Numbered from the stretch's first letter, positions 15,301 through 23,528 are shown. The stretch is DNA of 23,528 nt from DATDAW01 sp036524675 (GCA_036524675.1 DATDBU010000191.1:1-23528), one strand, 5' to 3'. A program made the numbers and translations. The notes: generated by a model not told the origin, from the sequence alone.

Positions 15301-17680
15301 TGACCGGTTTGTTGTTGCTGCCAACACGATCCGGATTGGTCTGGCCCGCGTAGTTGTAATAAACCCGGTTTTCCAGGGAGTTCTTTGTGCTCGCCGGGAT
15401 GTCGGACACCGCGGCTCCTTCAGCAGTGACAAGCCAGTTCGTGATTTGCGCCTTCGCATAGTCCGCGACAACCCCGGCATACGCCTTTTTGTCCCAGTAA
15501 CCGCTATTGTATTTGGAGCCATTGGTGACCATCTGCATCCCGGCGGGCGTGGGCGCACCGGCGTCCGGCGGCGTGGTGGAGAAATTCATCTCCAGATATT
15601 CCTTCCCGCCCATCGGATCGGTCACCAGCAGGCTGCGGGTGGAATGCACTTCGGTAGAGACAAATTGCGTGCTACCGTAGGGAGTCGTCAGTGTCTTGAT
15701 AAAATCACCCGTGCCATAAGTGAACTCCGACACGATCCCCGCGGTATCTGTGATCTTCCACAGCTGCCCGGCGGCATTATAGGTGAACGTGGCGAAACGT
15801 CCGAAAGGATCGGTGGCCTTGTTGACCTTATAAAAATCCGGATTCGGCGAGCTGTTGGGCAATGTGGCGGAGTTGCTAAGGTAGAAAAGCGTCGTCACCT
15901 GCCCCAATGGATCGGTCACGGCGAGCAACCGGACGGTGGTCGGATCGTAGGTATAAGTGGTCTTGTTTCCGGCCGGATCATAAGACTCGGTCAGGAAAAT
16001 GCGTTTAGGGCTCGAGTTGTCGGCCAGACCGAAGACTTGCCGGGTTCCATCCGGGAGTTTCTTTTCGTAACTGACAGCCGATGTGCGGCTCAGAACGGTT
16101 TGAGTGATCTCCTGCGCGATGAAACTTCCCTGCGAGGCGCCGCCGCTATAGCTGTAATATTTCAAGGAACCTCCGCCGGGTCCGTAGCTGCTAGTGGTAG
16201 CATTGCTGGGATCATCGAGAATGAAGCTCACCCAATTAAAGCTCCATTTGGACCCCAAATTAGGATAATTCGGCACACTGGATGGAGCAACATCCCGCTG
16301 GCTGTAACTGGCGGTGAAAGCCACTTCGGGACCGCGTGGCGGAGTATAGAAGAGCGGCGTGTCCCAAATCATCAAATTCACGCGGGAGGGATCCATGTTG
16401 TAGACGGCCATTCCCTTGGATTTTGGAGGTTTCGGGCAGCCGATAGTCGGGCCGGTTCCAGGAGGCGTCGGGGGTGAAGCCGGGGGCACGGCCCCTTTGC
16501 CCCAGACTTTGGCGCCTTCCTCCACAGACACGGTTTTCCATCCTTCCGGAAGCCCCCCCGCGGGAACGAGAAAATAACCACTGGCTTCGTCGTCCACAGC
16601 TTTCCGGCTGATCACAAAGTCATCAGAAAAAGTAGGGTCTTTTACGAAAAACCGCCCGTCCATTTCTTTGGTAAGCGCCGCATAATGCCCGGCCTTCCAG
16701 TGGATGACACACGGTACAATAACTTGCGATCCTGGAGAACGGAATGCGATCTGATAATCCAGCCCAACTGTTTCGGCCAACTCCTTGAGTTGGCGCATGG
16801 ACGTTCCGTCTGTCGTCGAAAGCAATTCCTCGATGCTCCGCGTCGCTTTCAGAGTTGCCAGGTTTGACGCTTCGGCGACGCTGCCCACGGCAAACGGACC
16901 ACATCGGAATGACGTGGAGGGTTCCGTTTTCATCAATGAAAGACTGGTCTTTACTCCCGACCATTTTTCAGTCATCGCCCCTTGAATATCGCGATCTCCC
17001 ACTTCCTGCACGAGCGATTCGACCTCATCGATACGACCAAGACGCGCCTTCAACTCGGTGAGCTGCACCACGGCCCGATCAACGATCATCCTGCGTGACG
17101 GGCTGGTCTCTCCCTGCCCTTTTTCCCAGGCCAACTGCCAGCTGGAAAGAGCCCTGGTCCAGTAACCGTGCTGTCGGTAAAAAATGCCCAGATTGGTTAG
17201 GAGCGAAACACTCCAGCGAGAATCCGGATACGCAGCCAAAAATTCCTCGAGACCGGATGCGTCATCGCCGGGAAGCTGCGCTTCAAACGCCACCAGCGCT
17301 TTGGCGAGCGTCGCGTTTTCCGCTGTTTTGTCGGATTCCGCGTCACTGGAATCGTTGTCGAAGGCAATCAATGGTTCGGAAAACAACCGGACCGTGGCAA
17401 ATTCCGCATCCGCGGGTTGTTCCGAGAACGCAAGGGGCTGCTGCCGGGCTGTTGGAACATCCGGCACAGCCGTGTTGACCTCGACTTCAGTGGGCGCTGT
17501 GTCTGCGACATCGGGATTGGTTACGGGTGGGGACGCCAGCGGAAGACTGCCGGCAGCGTCCGTCTCCGCCAAAGAATACAGGGGAAGCCAGGAAGCCAGA
17601 CAGGCCGGCAATAGAATGGCCGAAACTAACCGGTGCCAAAGCGGAGAACGCGAGGAACGGAATCTTAGGGAGCGCAACAT
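12380..17680 (-). CDS. Exported RHS polymorphic toxin with C39-like peptidase domain
   Basis: A 1766-aa protein. Residues 1-39 form a signal peptide with a hydrophobic core (SAILLPACLASWLPLYSLA). A disordered region and TPR-like helices (about 120-240) follow, then a C39 peptidase-like domain with Cys260 in FRCGPFAVGS, His332 in AGHYAAL and Asp348 in VKDP. Residues about 425-1640 are RHS/YD repeats, ending in DPIRENGGINLYGYVQNNP and DLKGL, the hallmark end of an RHS core. The tip (about 1639-1766) has a Gly/Ala-rich hydrophobic segment, an Asp run, a Pro/Lys linker and a 66-residue compact end (HEIKDWADQG, DWTGIDPEGNVWV). That end loosely recalls small polymorphic toxin domains such as type 33, a weak call. 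RHS cores form shells that enclose the toxin. The C39 domain may process or release part of the protein, or be a remnant. Confidence 0.88.
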   Translation of the reverse strand: MLRSLRFRSSRSPLWHRLVSAILLPACLASWLPLYSLAETDAAGSLPLASPPVTNPDVADTAPTEVEVNTAVPDVPTARQQPLAFSEQPADAEFATVRLFSEPLIAFDNDSSDAESDKTAENATLAKALVAFEAQLPGDDASGLEEFLAAYPDSRWSVSLLTNLGIFYRQHGYWTRALSSWQLAWEKGQGETSPSRRMIVDRAVVQLTELKARLGRIDEVESLVQEVGDRDIQGAMTEKWSGVKTSLSLMKTEPSTSFRCGPFAVGSVAEASNLATLKATRSIEELLSTTDGTSMRQLKELAETVGLDYQIAFRSPGSQVIVPCVIHWKAGHYAALTKEMDGRFFVKDPTFSDDFVISRKAVDDEASGYFLVPAGGLPEGWKTVSVEEGAKVWGKGAVPPASPPTPPGTGPTIGCPKPPKSKGMAVYNMDPSRVNLMIWDTPLFYTPPRGPEVAFTASYSQRDVAPSSVPNYPNLGSKWSFNWVSFILDDPSNATTSSYGPGGGSLKYYSYSGGASQGSFIAQEITQTVLSRTSAVSYEKKLPDGTRQVFGLADNSSPKRIFLTESYDPAGNKTTYTYDPTTVRLLAVTDPLGQVTTLFYLSNSATLPNSSPNPDFYKVNKATDPFGRFATFTYNAAGQLWKITDTAGIVSEFTYGTGDFIKTLTTPYGSTQFVSTEVHSTRSLLVTDPMGGKEYLEMNFSTTPPDAGAPTPAGMQMVTNGSKYNSGYWDKKAYAGVVADYAKAQITNWLVTAEGAAVSDIPASTKNSLENRVYYNYAGQTNPDRVGSNNKPVKIGRVLDDGSTELAQVEYNSSGKVTKMVTPGNATTPSRTTTYQYAANGIDLLAVYQQNAAGLSTDPFGAVSNLLASFTYDTGGKHLVLSAKDASRRTTSYTYNGYGQVLTVTNAKNEVTTFTYDRDQDSDGKTDGYLISITGPVVGATTQFQYDGFGRLWKVTDSEGYTIETLYDAIGGVATKTLNRPVKIKYPDGTDEQVVYDKLDAQFTKDRLDRWTQIIHDRLRHPVAVIDPSNRITQYDWCPCGSLEAIVDPAGNRTSWVRDVQGREVYKIYPDKTQVAYQYENATGRLKSATDAKGQRTNYQYFIDGSLKQVSYTDASGNALVPATPGVAFTYEPVYGRLATMTDGIGTTTNAYNPVPNATTQSLGAGRLATVDGPWASDTIGYGYDELGRIKTRQIDGAANSTSYGYDTLGRIATVTNSLGAFIYSYLRQTGLVANVIYPNGQTTTYDYFNNTGDQRLKQIKNLTSASAIISQFDHTYAATGRMDTWTQNNSGLSAAKRYQFGYDLADQLTSAGLSNVSTGANLGEQAWRYDRAGNRVTNQDGNAVTSYTANNLNQFTASNGGGMMRFAGTVNEPATVTVGGNPASVDAANRYEGYAQVDAGTMTRVHIVATDKEGNVTDKYVDVTHATIPAKVYNYDLNGSLLNYGPSGTPEVTYTYDAANRLASVTKGADIYSYEYDGMNRRVREKLNGAETKRWVWDGLEIAEHRNASNQIAKRYFPQGFTLNTQSPTLNLFYARDHLGGIREVTDSAQAVRGRYDYDPYGVRSANLITANPIESDFGYTGHYYDASTGLHAAPFRFYNASLGRWINRDPIRENGGINLYGYVQNNPINYYDLKGLNPLAIPLVLGIPIGEAIGAALVAGIVGELIDDYFFPNEIADDDDDDIPPPRKPELKPKPKPKGCPAGTRPVNEAGDRAGGSPHEIKDWADQGPRDWTGIDPEGNVWVDDGSGNGLNLGPYPGPGAGTH

Positions 17681-17739
17681 GGATGCTGGGTAACGAGATG
17701 AAAATGACTGGGTTGCCCGCTGAAAGGTAAAACGGTCTG

Positions 17740-20700
17740 TTATGGTTTGAGAATGAGCCCCGGCGGAGTGGTCAGCGTGAGAACCGGCGCCCCTGGCCCT
17801 GACGCAGCCAGACTGCTTCGCATAGGATCAAGCGGAAAGGCATCCTGACCATCCAGAACCCCATCACCGTCGGAGTCGTTCCAGAACAGATTGGTCCCCT
17901 CTTGCAACTCCATGGCGTTCGCAACGCCGTCCCCGTCCGTATCCGTGCCCATCACGCTATATCCGGAATACCAGGCTGCTCCGTCTCCAAGGCCATCTCC
18001 GTTGCTGTCGAAAGCTGTCGGATTACTGCCGATCTGGCCCTCAAAATAATTTTGCCATCCATCCCCATCGGCGTCGTCGTCCTGATAGTCAGGCACGCCG
18101 TCTCCGTCAGTATCTCCGAGGTAATCCTGGTAATCCGGGGTTTCATCCCCGTTGTGGTCGAAAACGTGACAAATGATCGGAACAGTGCGGTTCACGTTGG
18201 TCTCATCGCCAAGCTGTCCATAGTAGTTGTAACCCCAAGCGCGTATGGTGCCATCCGCCGGGAGAGCAAGGCTGTGATTTTCACCTGCTGCAACCGCGAT
18301 CCCGCTGTATAAAATCGTCACGGGCGACGGTGTATAACCGGGTCCGGACGTCCTGCCATTGCCAAGCTGGCCGTAATAATTGTATCCCCAAGTCATCACC
18401 GTGCCATCAGTCAGCAGTGCGACGCTGTGGCTACCTCCCGCAGCGATTCCCATCGCGTTGCTCAAACCAGGGACGACCCCAGGGTTAATCCCCCCGCCCG
18501 TTCTTCCAAGCTGACCCTGGCTGTTGTAACCCCAGGACCAGACGCTGCCGTCGTCGCGAATGCCCAAACCATGGGAGCTGCCTAAGACAATCTCGACCAT
18601 GTCTCTGATCATGCCGGATTGGGTGGCAAGGTTCTGCGCGCTTGTTCCTCCGTTGCCGAGTAGGCCGCTGCCACCGCTCCCCCAACCCCACAGCGTCCCG
18701 TCCGCTTTCATGGCCAGAACCGATGATTCCCGCGCGGCGATAGCAACGACTCCCGTAAGATTCGGTCCGTCCATCTGTTTGACCTGCACGGGAATCTGGC
18801 TGCCGGTTCCACTGGTTCCCTGGCCCAATTGCCCAGAGCCGTTGGCACCCCAAGCCCACACTTCCCCATTTGATTTCAAAGCCACGCTGAAGAAGCTGCC
18901 CGCCGCGACCGAGACCACACCTGTCAGACCGCTGACATGGGAATAAACAGTACTGTTTCCAAGCGTCGTTCCATTCCCAAGCTGCCCGTATCCGTCGGAA
19001 CCTGTCGTCCAGACCGTGCCGTCGGTCTTCACGGCAATTGCGTGCGTGTAGCCATTGGCGGCGACTTTGACTCCGCTCAAAACCGCTTTTGGATACCAGG
19101 AATTCGTTGTTGTCCCATCTCCGAGCGCTCCGTATGCGTTGTATCCCCACGCCCAAAGCACGCCATCGGTTCCAATGACCAGGCTCCGGTAATAGCCGCT
19201 GATGGCCTGGGCGCCGATTTGGTAGAGGGCGCTTTTGGTTTCGCTGTCCGCGAGGCCGGATTTGAAGGCTTTTGCACGGAGCACTTTTGTCGACGACACC
19301 ATCACGCTGGAACCGGAGGCGAGGCTTGCGGAAGAAGCCGTCGGCTCACTTCCGTCGAGAGTATAACGGATCGTTGCGCCCGCGGTCGCGCAACTGATTA
19401 CGACGTTTTGTCCCGTCAGATACGCACCGCGATCGGGAGCGAGCGCTGGTAACGCAACTTTTTGCGCAAACGTGAAATGATAGACCGCCGCGGGACCGCT
19501 TCGATCCGTGGGGGTTCCATCGCCCAGTTGCCCGTAATCGTTGTCACCCCAGCCGGAAATGGTCCCGTCAGATTTAATAGCCAGGGAATGGGTATTTCCG
19601 CCAGCAACAGAAAACGCCCCGGTCAGTCCTGTTACTGCCACCGGCAACAACATCCGGTCGCTCGTAGTGCCAGTGCCAAGTTGGCCGCTGGAGTTTTCTC
19701 CCCAGCCCATCACAGTGCCATTACCCAGCGCAGCCAAAAAGTGGGTCTTGCCGGCAACCACTGATACAGCGCCACTGATATTGCTGACTTGCACGGGCGT
19801 GTAGCTATATCCTGTAGTGCCGTTTCCAAATCCGCCATAGCTATAACCCCACGTCCACACCGAGCCGTCATCCTTCAAGGCGATGGCTTTTGATGATTTC
19901 GCGGAAATTTGCACAATGTGATTGATCGAGGCCGTCAGAGCCGCGCGGTTGAGCGAGGCGCTGCTGCCATTGGCGAGTCCGGTGCCGTTACCCCAGCCCC
20001 ACAGACTGCCATCGCCCGCCACAGCTAGACTGAAATCATAACCCGCAGCAATGGCGACGATATCGGTAAGCGGCGTTCCGTCGGTTTTTGTTACCTGAAC
20101 TGGAACCAGTTGATTGGCGGTATTCGGACCATTGCCCAGTTGGCCGGAACTGTACGCGCCCCACGCCCAAACGGTGCCGTCGCCCTTAAGCGCGAGACTG
20201 AAATGACCGCCTGCGGCAACTTCAACGACATCCGTCAACGAACTCACTACCACGGGGAAAAGTCTCCGCGTTACGGACCCGTCACCGAGTTGCCCGCTCC
20301 CATTTTCGCCCCATGTGCGGACCGTTCCGTCGTTCATGGCTGCAACCGTGTGATATGTTCCCATCGACACAGATCTGACTCCGGTAAGAACGACTTTGGG
20401 ATACCAGTTGGTGAGCTGGGTGCCATCGCCCAACTGGCCATTCGAATTGTATCCCCACGTCCACAACCGGCCATCGGTTCCCAGCGCGCCGCTGTGATAG
20501 TCTCCAGCGACAATCAACGGGACAGGCGTGGTTGAATTCGGCTTCGACCATGGATTTCGCGGGTTCGTACCAGCATTGTATTCGGCGAGGTTAGTAAAAC
20601 CATCGCCGTCGGTATCCAATGTGGTATCGGCGGGCGAGGCATCACTCAAGCCATGCATTTGCTCGAACCAGGCAGGCATATCGTCGCGGTCCACGTCGCT

Positions 20701-21465
20701 GAAGTCCAGGACGCCGAAATAAGGGATTGTGGCGGACGAGGCTATTATGTTGTTTTTGGCGAACCCAGTCGCCGGATTGATCACGGCAATGCCATTGGCA
20801 ACGTTCGAGATTCGGTTTTGTTGAAGGAGAACTTTTTTGCCCGCCGTCACTTTGATGCCGTAGGACGTCTGGCCAGCAGGGAGGGTGACGCTGGCGATGT
20901 CGTTGTTCATCACGCGGCTGTTATCGCCCCGGATCTCGAGCACGGTGATCGGCAAGGAGCCTGTCGTTGCGCCCGTGTTGAGGAATGCGGTGTCGCAAAC
21001 GACAGACCTGCCGCCGGAGATCTTCGCAGCCAGCTCGACGCTATCGATGACACGCATCGATTCGACGCGATTGTTCGAGGAATTGGCATCGTCGGTCGTC
21101 GTGGAATCGAAGACGATGCCTTTGCGAAAGCCGCGAACCGTGCCGCCCCGGATGACGACGTTCCTGCGATTATTAAGGTAAAGTCCGGTCTGTGTGTTGG
21201 ACGCGCCGCTTGTCTGAGTGATCGTATGGCTGTTCAGGTCAACGATAACATTATCGGCGTTGATGATGATTCCGGCGCCCGTTGTGTTGAGATTGGCGCT
21301 CAGATAATATCCGCCAGCCGCGCTGATAGTGTATGGCAGGGATGTAATTGCCGTGCCGGTTTTCGTCTCGCCCGGAACGGAGGCGCCGACAAACAGGAAC
21401 ACTGGACCCAGCAGGACACACGCAAGCGCGAATTTGCGCGCGATTCGCGGGAAGATGGAATTCAT
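17740..21465 (-). CDS. Exported beta-helix, twin RCC1 propeller, chitobiase-like, TSP3 protein
   Basis: A 1241-aa protein. A signal peptide (about 1-30) is followed by a right-handed beta-helix region (about 35-250), a short TSP3-like segment (DTDGDGFTN, 284-292), and seven RCC1 repeats (about 315-660, each with a WGxNxxGQLGxG-type signature). A chitobiase/hexosaminidase C-terminal-like domain (about 668-750) contains IRYTLDGSEPT. Seven more RCC1 repeats follow (about 757-1098), then calcium-binding TSP3 repeats (DTDGDGVPDYQDDDADGDGW, 1118-1137, and more to 1213), ending at GLILKP without a sorting signal. Seven repeats make one closed propeller, so two propellers are expected. No catalytic residues are seen, so a surface or secreted adhesion or scaffold role is inferred. 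It lies 59 bp before the RHS gene in the same direction. Confidence 0.88.
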   Translation of the reverse strand: MNSIFPRIARKFALACVLLGPVFLFVGASVPGETKTGTAITSLPYTISAAGGYYLSANLNTTGAGIIINADNVIVDLNSHTITQTSGASNTQTGLYLNNRRNVVIRGGTVRGFRKGIVFDSTTTDDANSSNNRVESMRVIDSVELAAKISGGRSVVCDTAFLNTGATTGSLPITVLEIRGDNSRVMNNDIASVTLPAGQTSYGIKVTAGKKVLLQQNRISNVANGIAVINPATGFAKNNIIASSATIPYFGVLDFSDVDRDDMPAWFEQMHGLSDASPADTTLDTDGDGFTNLAEYNAGTNPRNPWSKPNSTTPVPLIVAGDYHSGALGTDGRLWTWGYNSNGQLGDGTQLTNWYPKVVLTGVRSVSMGTYHTVAAMNDGTVRTWGENGSGQLGDGSVTRRLFPVVVSSLTDVVEVAAGGHFSLALKGDGTVWAWGAYSSGQLGNGPNTANQLVPVQVTKTDGTPLTDIVAIAAGYDFSLAVAGDGSLWGWGNGTGLANGSSASLNRAALTASINHIVQISAKSSKAIALKDDGSVWTWGYSYGGFGNGTTGYSYTPVQVSNISGAVSVVAGKTHFLAALGNGTVMGWGENSSGQLGTGTTSDRMLLPVAVTGLTGAFSVAGGNTHSLAIKSDGTISGWGDNDYGQLGDGTPTDRSGPAAVYHFTFAQKVALPALAPDRGAYLTGQNVVISCATAGATIRYTLDGSEPTASSASLASGSSVMVSSTKVLRAKAFKSGLADSETKSALYQIGAQAISGYYRSLVIGTDGVLWAWGYNAYGALGDGTTTNSWYPKAVLSGVKVAANGYTHAIAVKTDGTVWTTGSDGYGQLGNGTTLGNSTVYSHVSGLTGVVSVAAGSFFSVALKSNGEVWAWGANGSGQLGQGTSGTGSQIPVQVKQMDGPNLTGVVAIAARESSVLAMKADGTLWGWGSGGSGLLGNGGTSAQNLATQSGMIRDMVEIVLGSSHGLGIRDDGSVWSWGYNSQGQLGRTGGGINPGVVPGLSNAMGIAAGGSHSVALLTDGTVMTWGYNYYGQLGNGRTSGPGYTPSPVTILYSGIAVAAGENHSLALPADGTIRAWGYNYYGQLGDETNVNRTVPIICHVFDHNGDETPDYQDYLGDTDGDGVPDYQDDDADGDGWQNYFEGQIGSNPTAFDSNGDGLGDGAAWYSGYSVMGTDTDGDGVANAMELQEGTNLFWNDSDGDGVLDGQDAFPLDPMRSSLAASGPGAPVLTLTTPPGLILKP

Positions 21466-21506
21466 GGAACGAACGACAAATGTGCTGTGACCGAAACTGC
21501 TAGCCG

Positions 21507-22301
21507 TCAGTAATTGCCGCCGGCATCGGTGCCGCCGCCGACATACGGTTGAACCACATTTTCACCAACAAGATTGTCGCGATAAAGAGCGTAATATCCT
21601 GAAGAACCAGAAAAATATAAGCCTCTATAGCATCCCGAAATCGTGTTGCCGATCACAAAGCTCGTATCCCTAGACGCCCATATCCCGGTTCCAAGCGTTC
21701 CCGTGATATCCACGTCGGCTATGTGATTATTAATGATTCGAGCATTTGATCCATTGCCAAGTATTCCAATGTAATTACCAACACTCGGATAACCTCCGGT
21801 TTGCGTAACCAGACAATCTCTAACAATTGCGTCGCCTCCATTGGTTATGATTCCGTAACGGCCCGCGTTAAAAACGCGGATCTGCTCCACCTGGTACTTC
21901 GATACGAGGCTGGAATCCGTACCTGAATACGCAAAATTTATGCCGTACCGAAACCCTTGAACTGTTCCATTTCGGGCTGTTACGTTGGACAGTGTGACAC
22001 CGCTTGGATTGCTGGCAGTGATCCCGCTCGCAGTATTTGACAAACCATTGGTGTTAATAATGCTGAAGCCGTTCAAGTCCAACACAACGTTGGATGCAGT
22101 AATATTGATCGCATTGCCCGAAGTCATGTTCACGGAAAAGTTCTTCTTGATAAAGTATACGCCCGGCGTGGAAATTGTCGCCGGCAGCGTCGTAATTTCA
22201 GTTGCCGTCGCAGTGGAAGTTTCGGCATGAAGTGTTCCTGTCACACTTGCCAGGGAAAATAGCAGAAGAACGGCTAGCTTTGTGAGAGCAAAGTATTTCA
22301 T
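21507..22301 (-). CDS. Secreted beta-helix protein
   Basis: A 264-aa protein with a classical signal peptide (residues 1-26, cleavage near LHA-ET) and right-handed parallel beta-helix repeats over the rest, with regular Asn and Gly turns such as NVVLDLNGFSIINTNG and GNGSNARIINNHIADV. It is clearly similar to the first 250 residues of the next gene's product: both have LPxTIS, VxLDLN or VDLN, and a GTVxGFRxGI stretch. The two genes are likely duplicates of a common module. No catalytic residues of pectate lyases are evident, so carbohydrate binding or surface structure is more likely than hydrolysis. It is AT-richer than the following genes, lies 41 bp before the RCC1 gene, and appears to be the first gene of the operon. 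Confidence 0.85.
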   Translation of the reverse strand: MKYFALTKLAVLLLFSLASVTGTLHAETSTATATEITTLPATISTPGVYFIKKNFSVNMTSGNAINITASNVVLDLNGFSIINTNGLSNTASGITASNPSGVTLSNVTARNGTVQGFRYGINFAYSGTDSSLVSKYQVEQIRVFNAGRYGIITNGGDAIVRDCLVTQTGGYPSVGNYIGILGNGSNARIINNHIADVDITGTLGTGIWASRDTSFVIGNTISGCYRGLYFSGSSGYYALYRDNLVGENVVQPYVGGGTDAGGNY

Positions 22302-22415
22302 GAAAAGACCAAATGGGTTTAACTGTTTTTTTATTTTTTTGCGAAGCTACTCTAACAGCGCACTTGTTACTGCTGGAACTTTGCGAAGTTCTTGTTATTT
22401 CGATAACATCAATCC
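22302..22415 (-). promoter_or_regulatory. Upstream region of the beta-helix/RCC1/RHS operon with two dyads
   Basis: The operon promoter must lie here. GAACTT-TGCG-AAGTTC (22376-22391) is a perfect 6-bp dyad, and GTTAT-TTCG-ATAAC (22394-22407) is a perfect 5-bp dyad with a TTCG loop. They sit two bases apart and about 75-105 bp before the ATG. An A/T-rich tract (22324-22340) lies closer to the start. The dyads are operator candidates or a leader structure. I could not pick a convincing -35/-10 pair. Confidence 0.4.
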
Positions 22416-23292
22416 AGGAAGGCGACACATGATCCCGCAGGCCTTTAACGACAAGGCTAATTCAATGCCGGGGGAAGCATAATTTCCCGTTTGCGGATTC
22501 TTAGCAAAGCTCGGGCTTCAAAATACTGTCTGCAAAACGTTCCGCGTAAGCCTTTCCGTGTCACGTCAGGGCCGGACGCAAAGGCTGGGTTGCATCGGTC
22601 AAATAGCTTGTTGTAGTCCCACGGGCCATTGCCGGATCCGGATTATCGCTTCTCTGCGCGGGGCGGAATTTGAGCCGACAACGACTGAATGAACCAACGG
22701 AGGAAGAGCAAAACGACAGACCAGCGATACATAGGACTTCTTTTCAAGAAATCCCTTCGGACGCACTTGGCCAAACCGAATCGAATGACGGAAAGAAAAC
22801 AAACCATAAAGATCCGCGTATTCTTACAAGGATAGAAGGGTAGGACAAGTGTTTGTTGAAAAAATCTTTCACAGCCGTCCCATAGCGAATGAAAAGGGCC
22901 AGTGAGAGCATTGGGTTTTGGCGAAAAGGTGGTTGCGGGATTTTTCGAAAAGTGGACAGATGCTGGCCCCATGGAATGGCGTCAGATCAGTCATTGGCCG
23001 GGCAAGCCCCCGGCAGCCCCGCGTCATTCAGAGCCGATCACCCGGAAAAGACCGGCTGCCTGTCCCATAGTCTCGCAGCAGCGCCGTCAGGTCGATCCGC
23101 TCCCAAATCGTCGAGCGTACCCCCTCGAAGAGCGTGTGAAACGATGTCCCGCCATTCTCAATGGATTGAAAAACCAATCATTTGCCGGACCATCCAAAGG
23201 GCCGTGGCGTGCGGAGCGGCGGAAAGAGTAGACACCGCGTGGACACCGATAAGCCACGCGAAACGCACGAAACGGCAATTCATGGCGCCTTA
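22416..23292. other. About 0.9 kb without a supportable gene
   Basis: Several ORFs of 60-150 codons cross this stretch on both strands, but their translations are rich in Cys, Arg, Pro and Trp without domain patterns. I see no tRNA, no repeat array and no clear terminator. It may hold decayed genes or regulatory sequence for the two flanking leftward transcripts. Confidence 0.4.
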
Positions 23293-23528
23293 TCAGCCGA
23301 CGAGATCGGCGATCTCCTGGACCGTGGCATAACGGCCTTTGATCAGGTCGCTTTTCCCGAGCGTCACGCCATCAAACGTCTTCAAGCACCGTTCGAGGAA
23401 TGCATCTGTGCGTGTGAAATCGAGCCCAAGATCGCGATCCATCTTTTCACATTCGGCGAAGAATTTTTTGATATTTGTAGAAGGGTCCGGCGTGTTCAGT
23501 CCCATGATTTCGAGCTCGCGAAGCACAA
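23293..23528 (-). CDS. C-terminal part of an unrecognised protein, cut by the window edge
   Basis: At least 77 codons are open to the window end with no natural start, so the gene begins outside. The visible end is acidic, helical and soluble: a segment around NIKKFFAECEKMDRDLGLDF, then ERCLKTFDGV and the closing RYATVQEIADLVG. The closing helix resembles the end of many DNA-binding or regulatory domains but is too short for a call. Codon use looks natural. It reads in the same direction as the RHS operon but is separated by about 1 kb. Confidence 0.55.
   Translation of the reverse strand, partial: VLRELEIMGLNTPDPSTNIKKFFAECEKMDRDLGLDFTRTDAFLERCLKTFDGVTLGKSDLIKGRYATVQEIADLVG

Noticed and set aside
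20653..21513. 286-codon right-reading ORF
   Set aside because: It is antisense to the signal peptide and beta-helix part of the RCC1 protein, whose domain structure is clear on the minus strand.
22889..23332. 147-codon right-reading ORF
   Set aside because: Its composition is rich in Arg, Ser, Pro and Cys with no recognisable fold, and it overlaps the better-supported leftward gene at the window end.

Overview
The window looks like a Verrucomicrobiota-type chromosome (inference). It is fairly GC-rich and carries very large exported proteins with RCC1 propellers, a chitobiase-like domain, thrombospondin type 3 repeats and an RHS protein with an N-terminal C39-peptidase-like domain, a mix I associate with that phylum. 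No rRNA or core gene is present to prove it.

Region 1 (66-11084) is a tRNA gene, tRNA-Ala(CGC), with an integrative element inserted in its 3' end. A 30-bp copy of the tRNA end (112-141) recurs at 11055-11084, so the element spans about 112-11084. Read along the minus strand from the right end it encodes a tyrosine integrase, a 178-aa unknown protein, an excisionase-like helix-turn-helix protein, a small basic protein and a DnaB/RepA-type helicase with a C-terminal winged helix. An origin-like cluster of GTAAACG repeats follows, then an unknown protein, a ClpP-like head maturation protease, an unknown protein, a tape measure protein and a small coupled ORF. At the far left are two small cargo-like genes on opposite strands, one with a ribbon-helix-helix-like segment. 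No terminase, portal, major capsid, tail tube or lysis gene is visible. The element is therefore either a satellite-like island that borrows virion parts or a decayed prophage. The initiator gene followed directly by an iteron cluster resembles the rep-ori layout of phage-inducible chromosomal islands.

Region 2 (11085-22301) is chromosomal and reads on the minus strand as one probable operon. It encodes a secreted beta-helix protein, then a 1241-aa exported protein (beta-helix, seven RCC1 repeats, a chitobiase-like domain, seven RCC1 repeats, then calcium-binding TSP3 repeats). A 1766-aa exported RHS protein follows, with a TPR-like region, a C39-like peptidase, the RHS core and a short variable toxin-like tip. 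Next come a DUF4279-like candidate immunity gene and a broken RHS core fragment. This is the layout of a polymorphic toxin-immunity locus, here coupled to two unusual surface or secreted proteins.

Region 3 (22302-23528) holds the putative regulatory region of the operon, a roughly 0.9-kb stretch without a supportable gene, and the C-terminal end of an unrecognised gene cut by the window edge.
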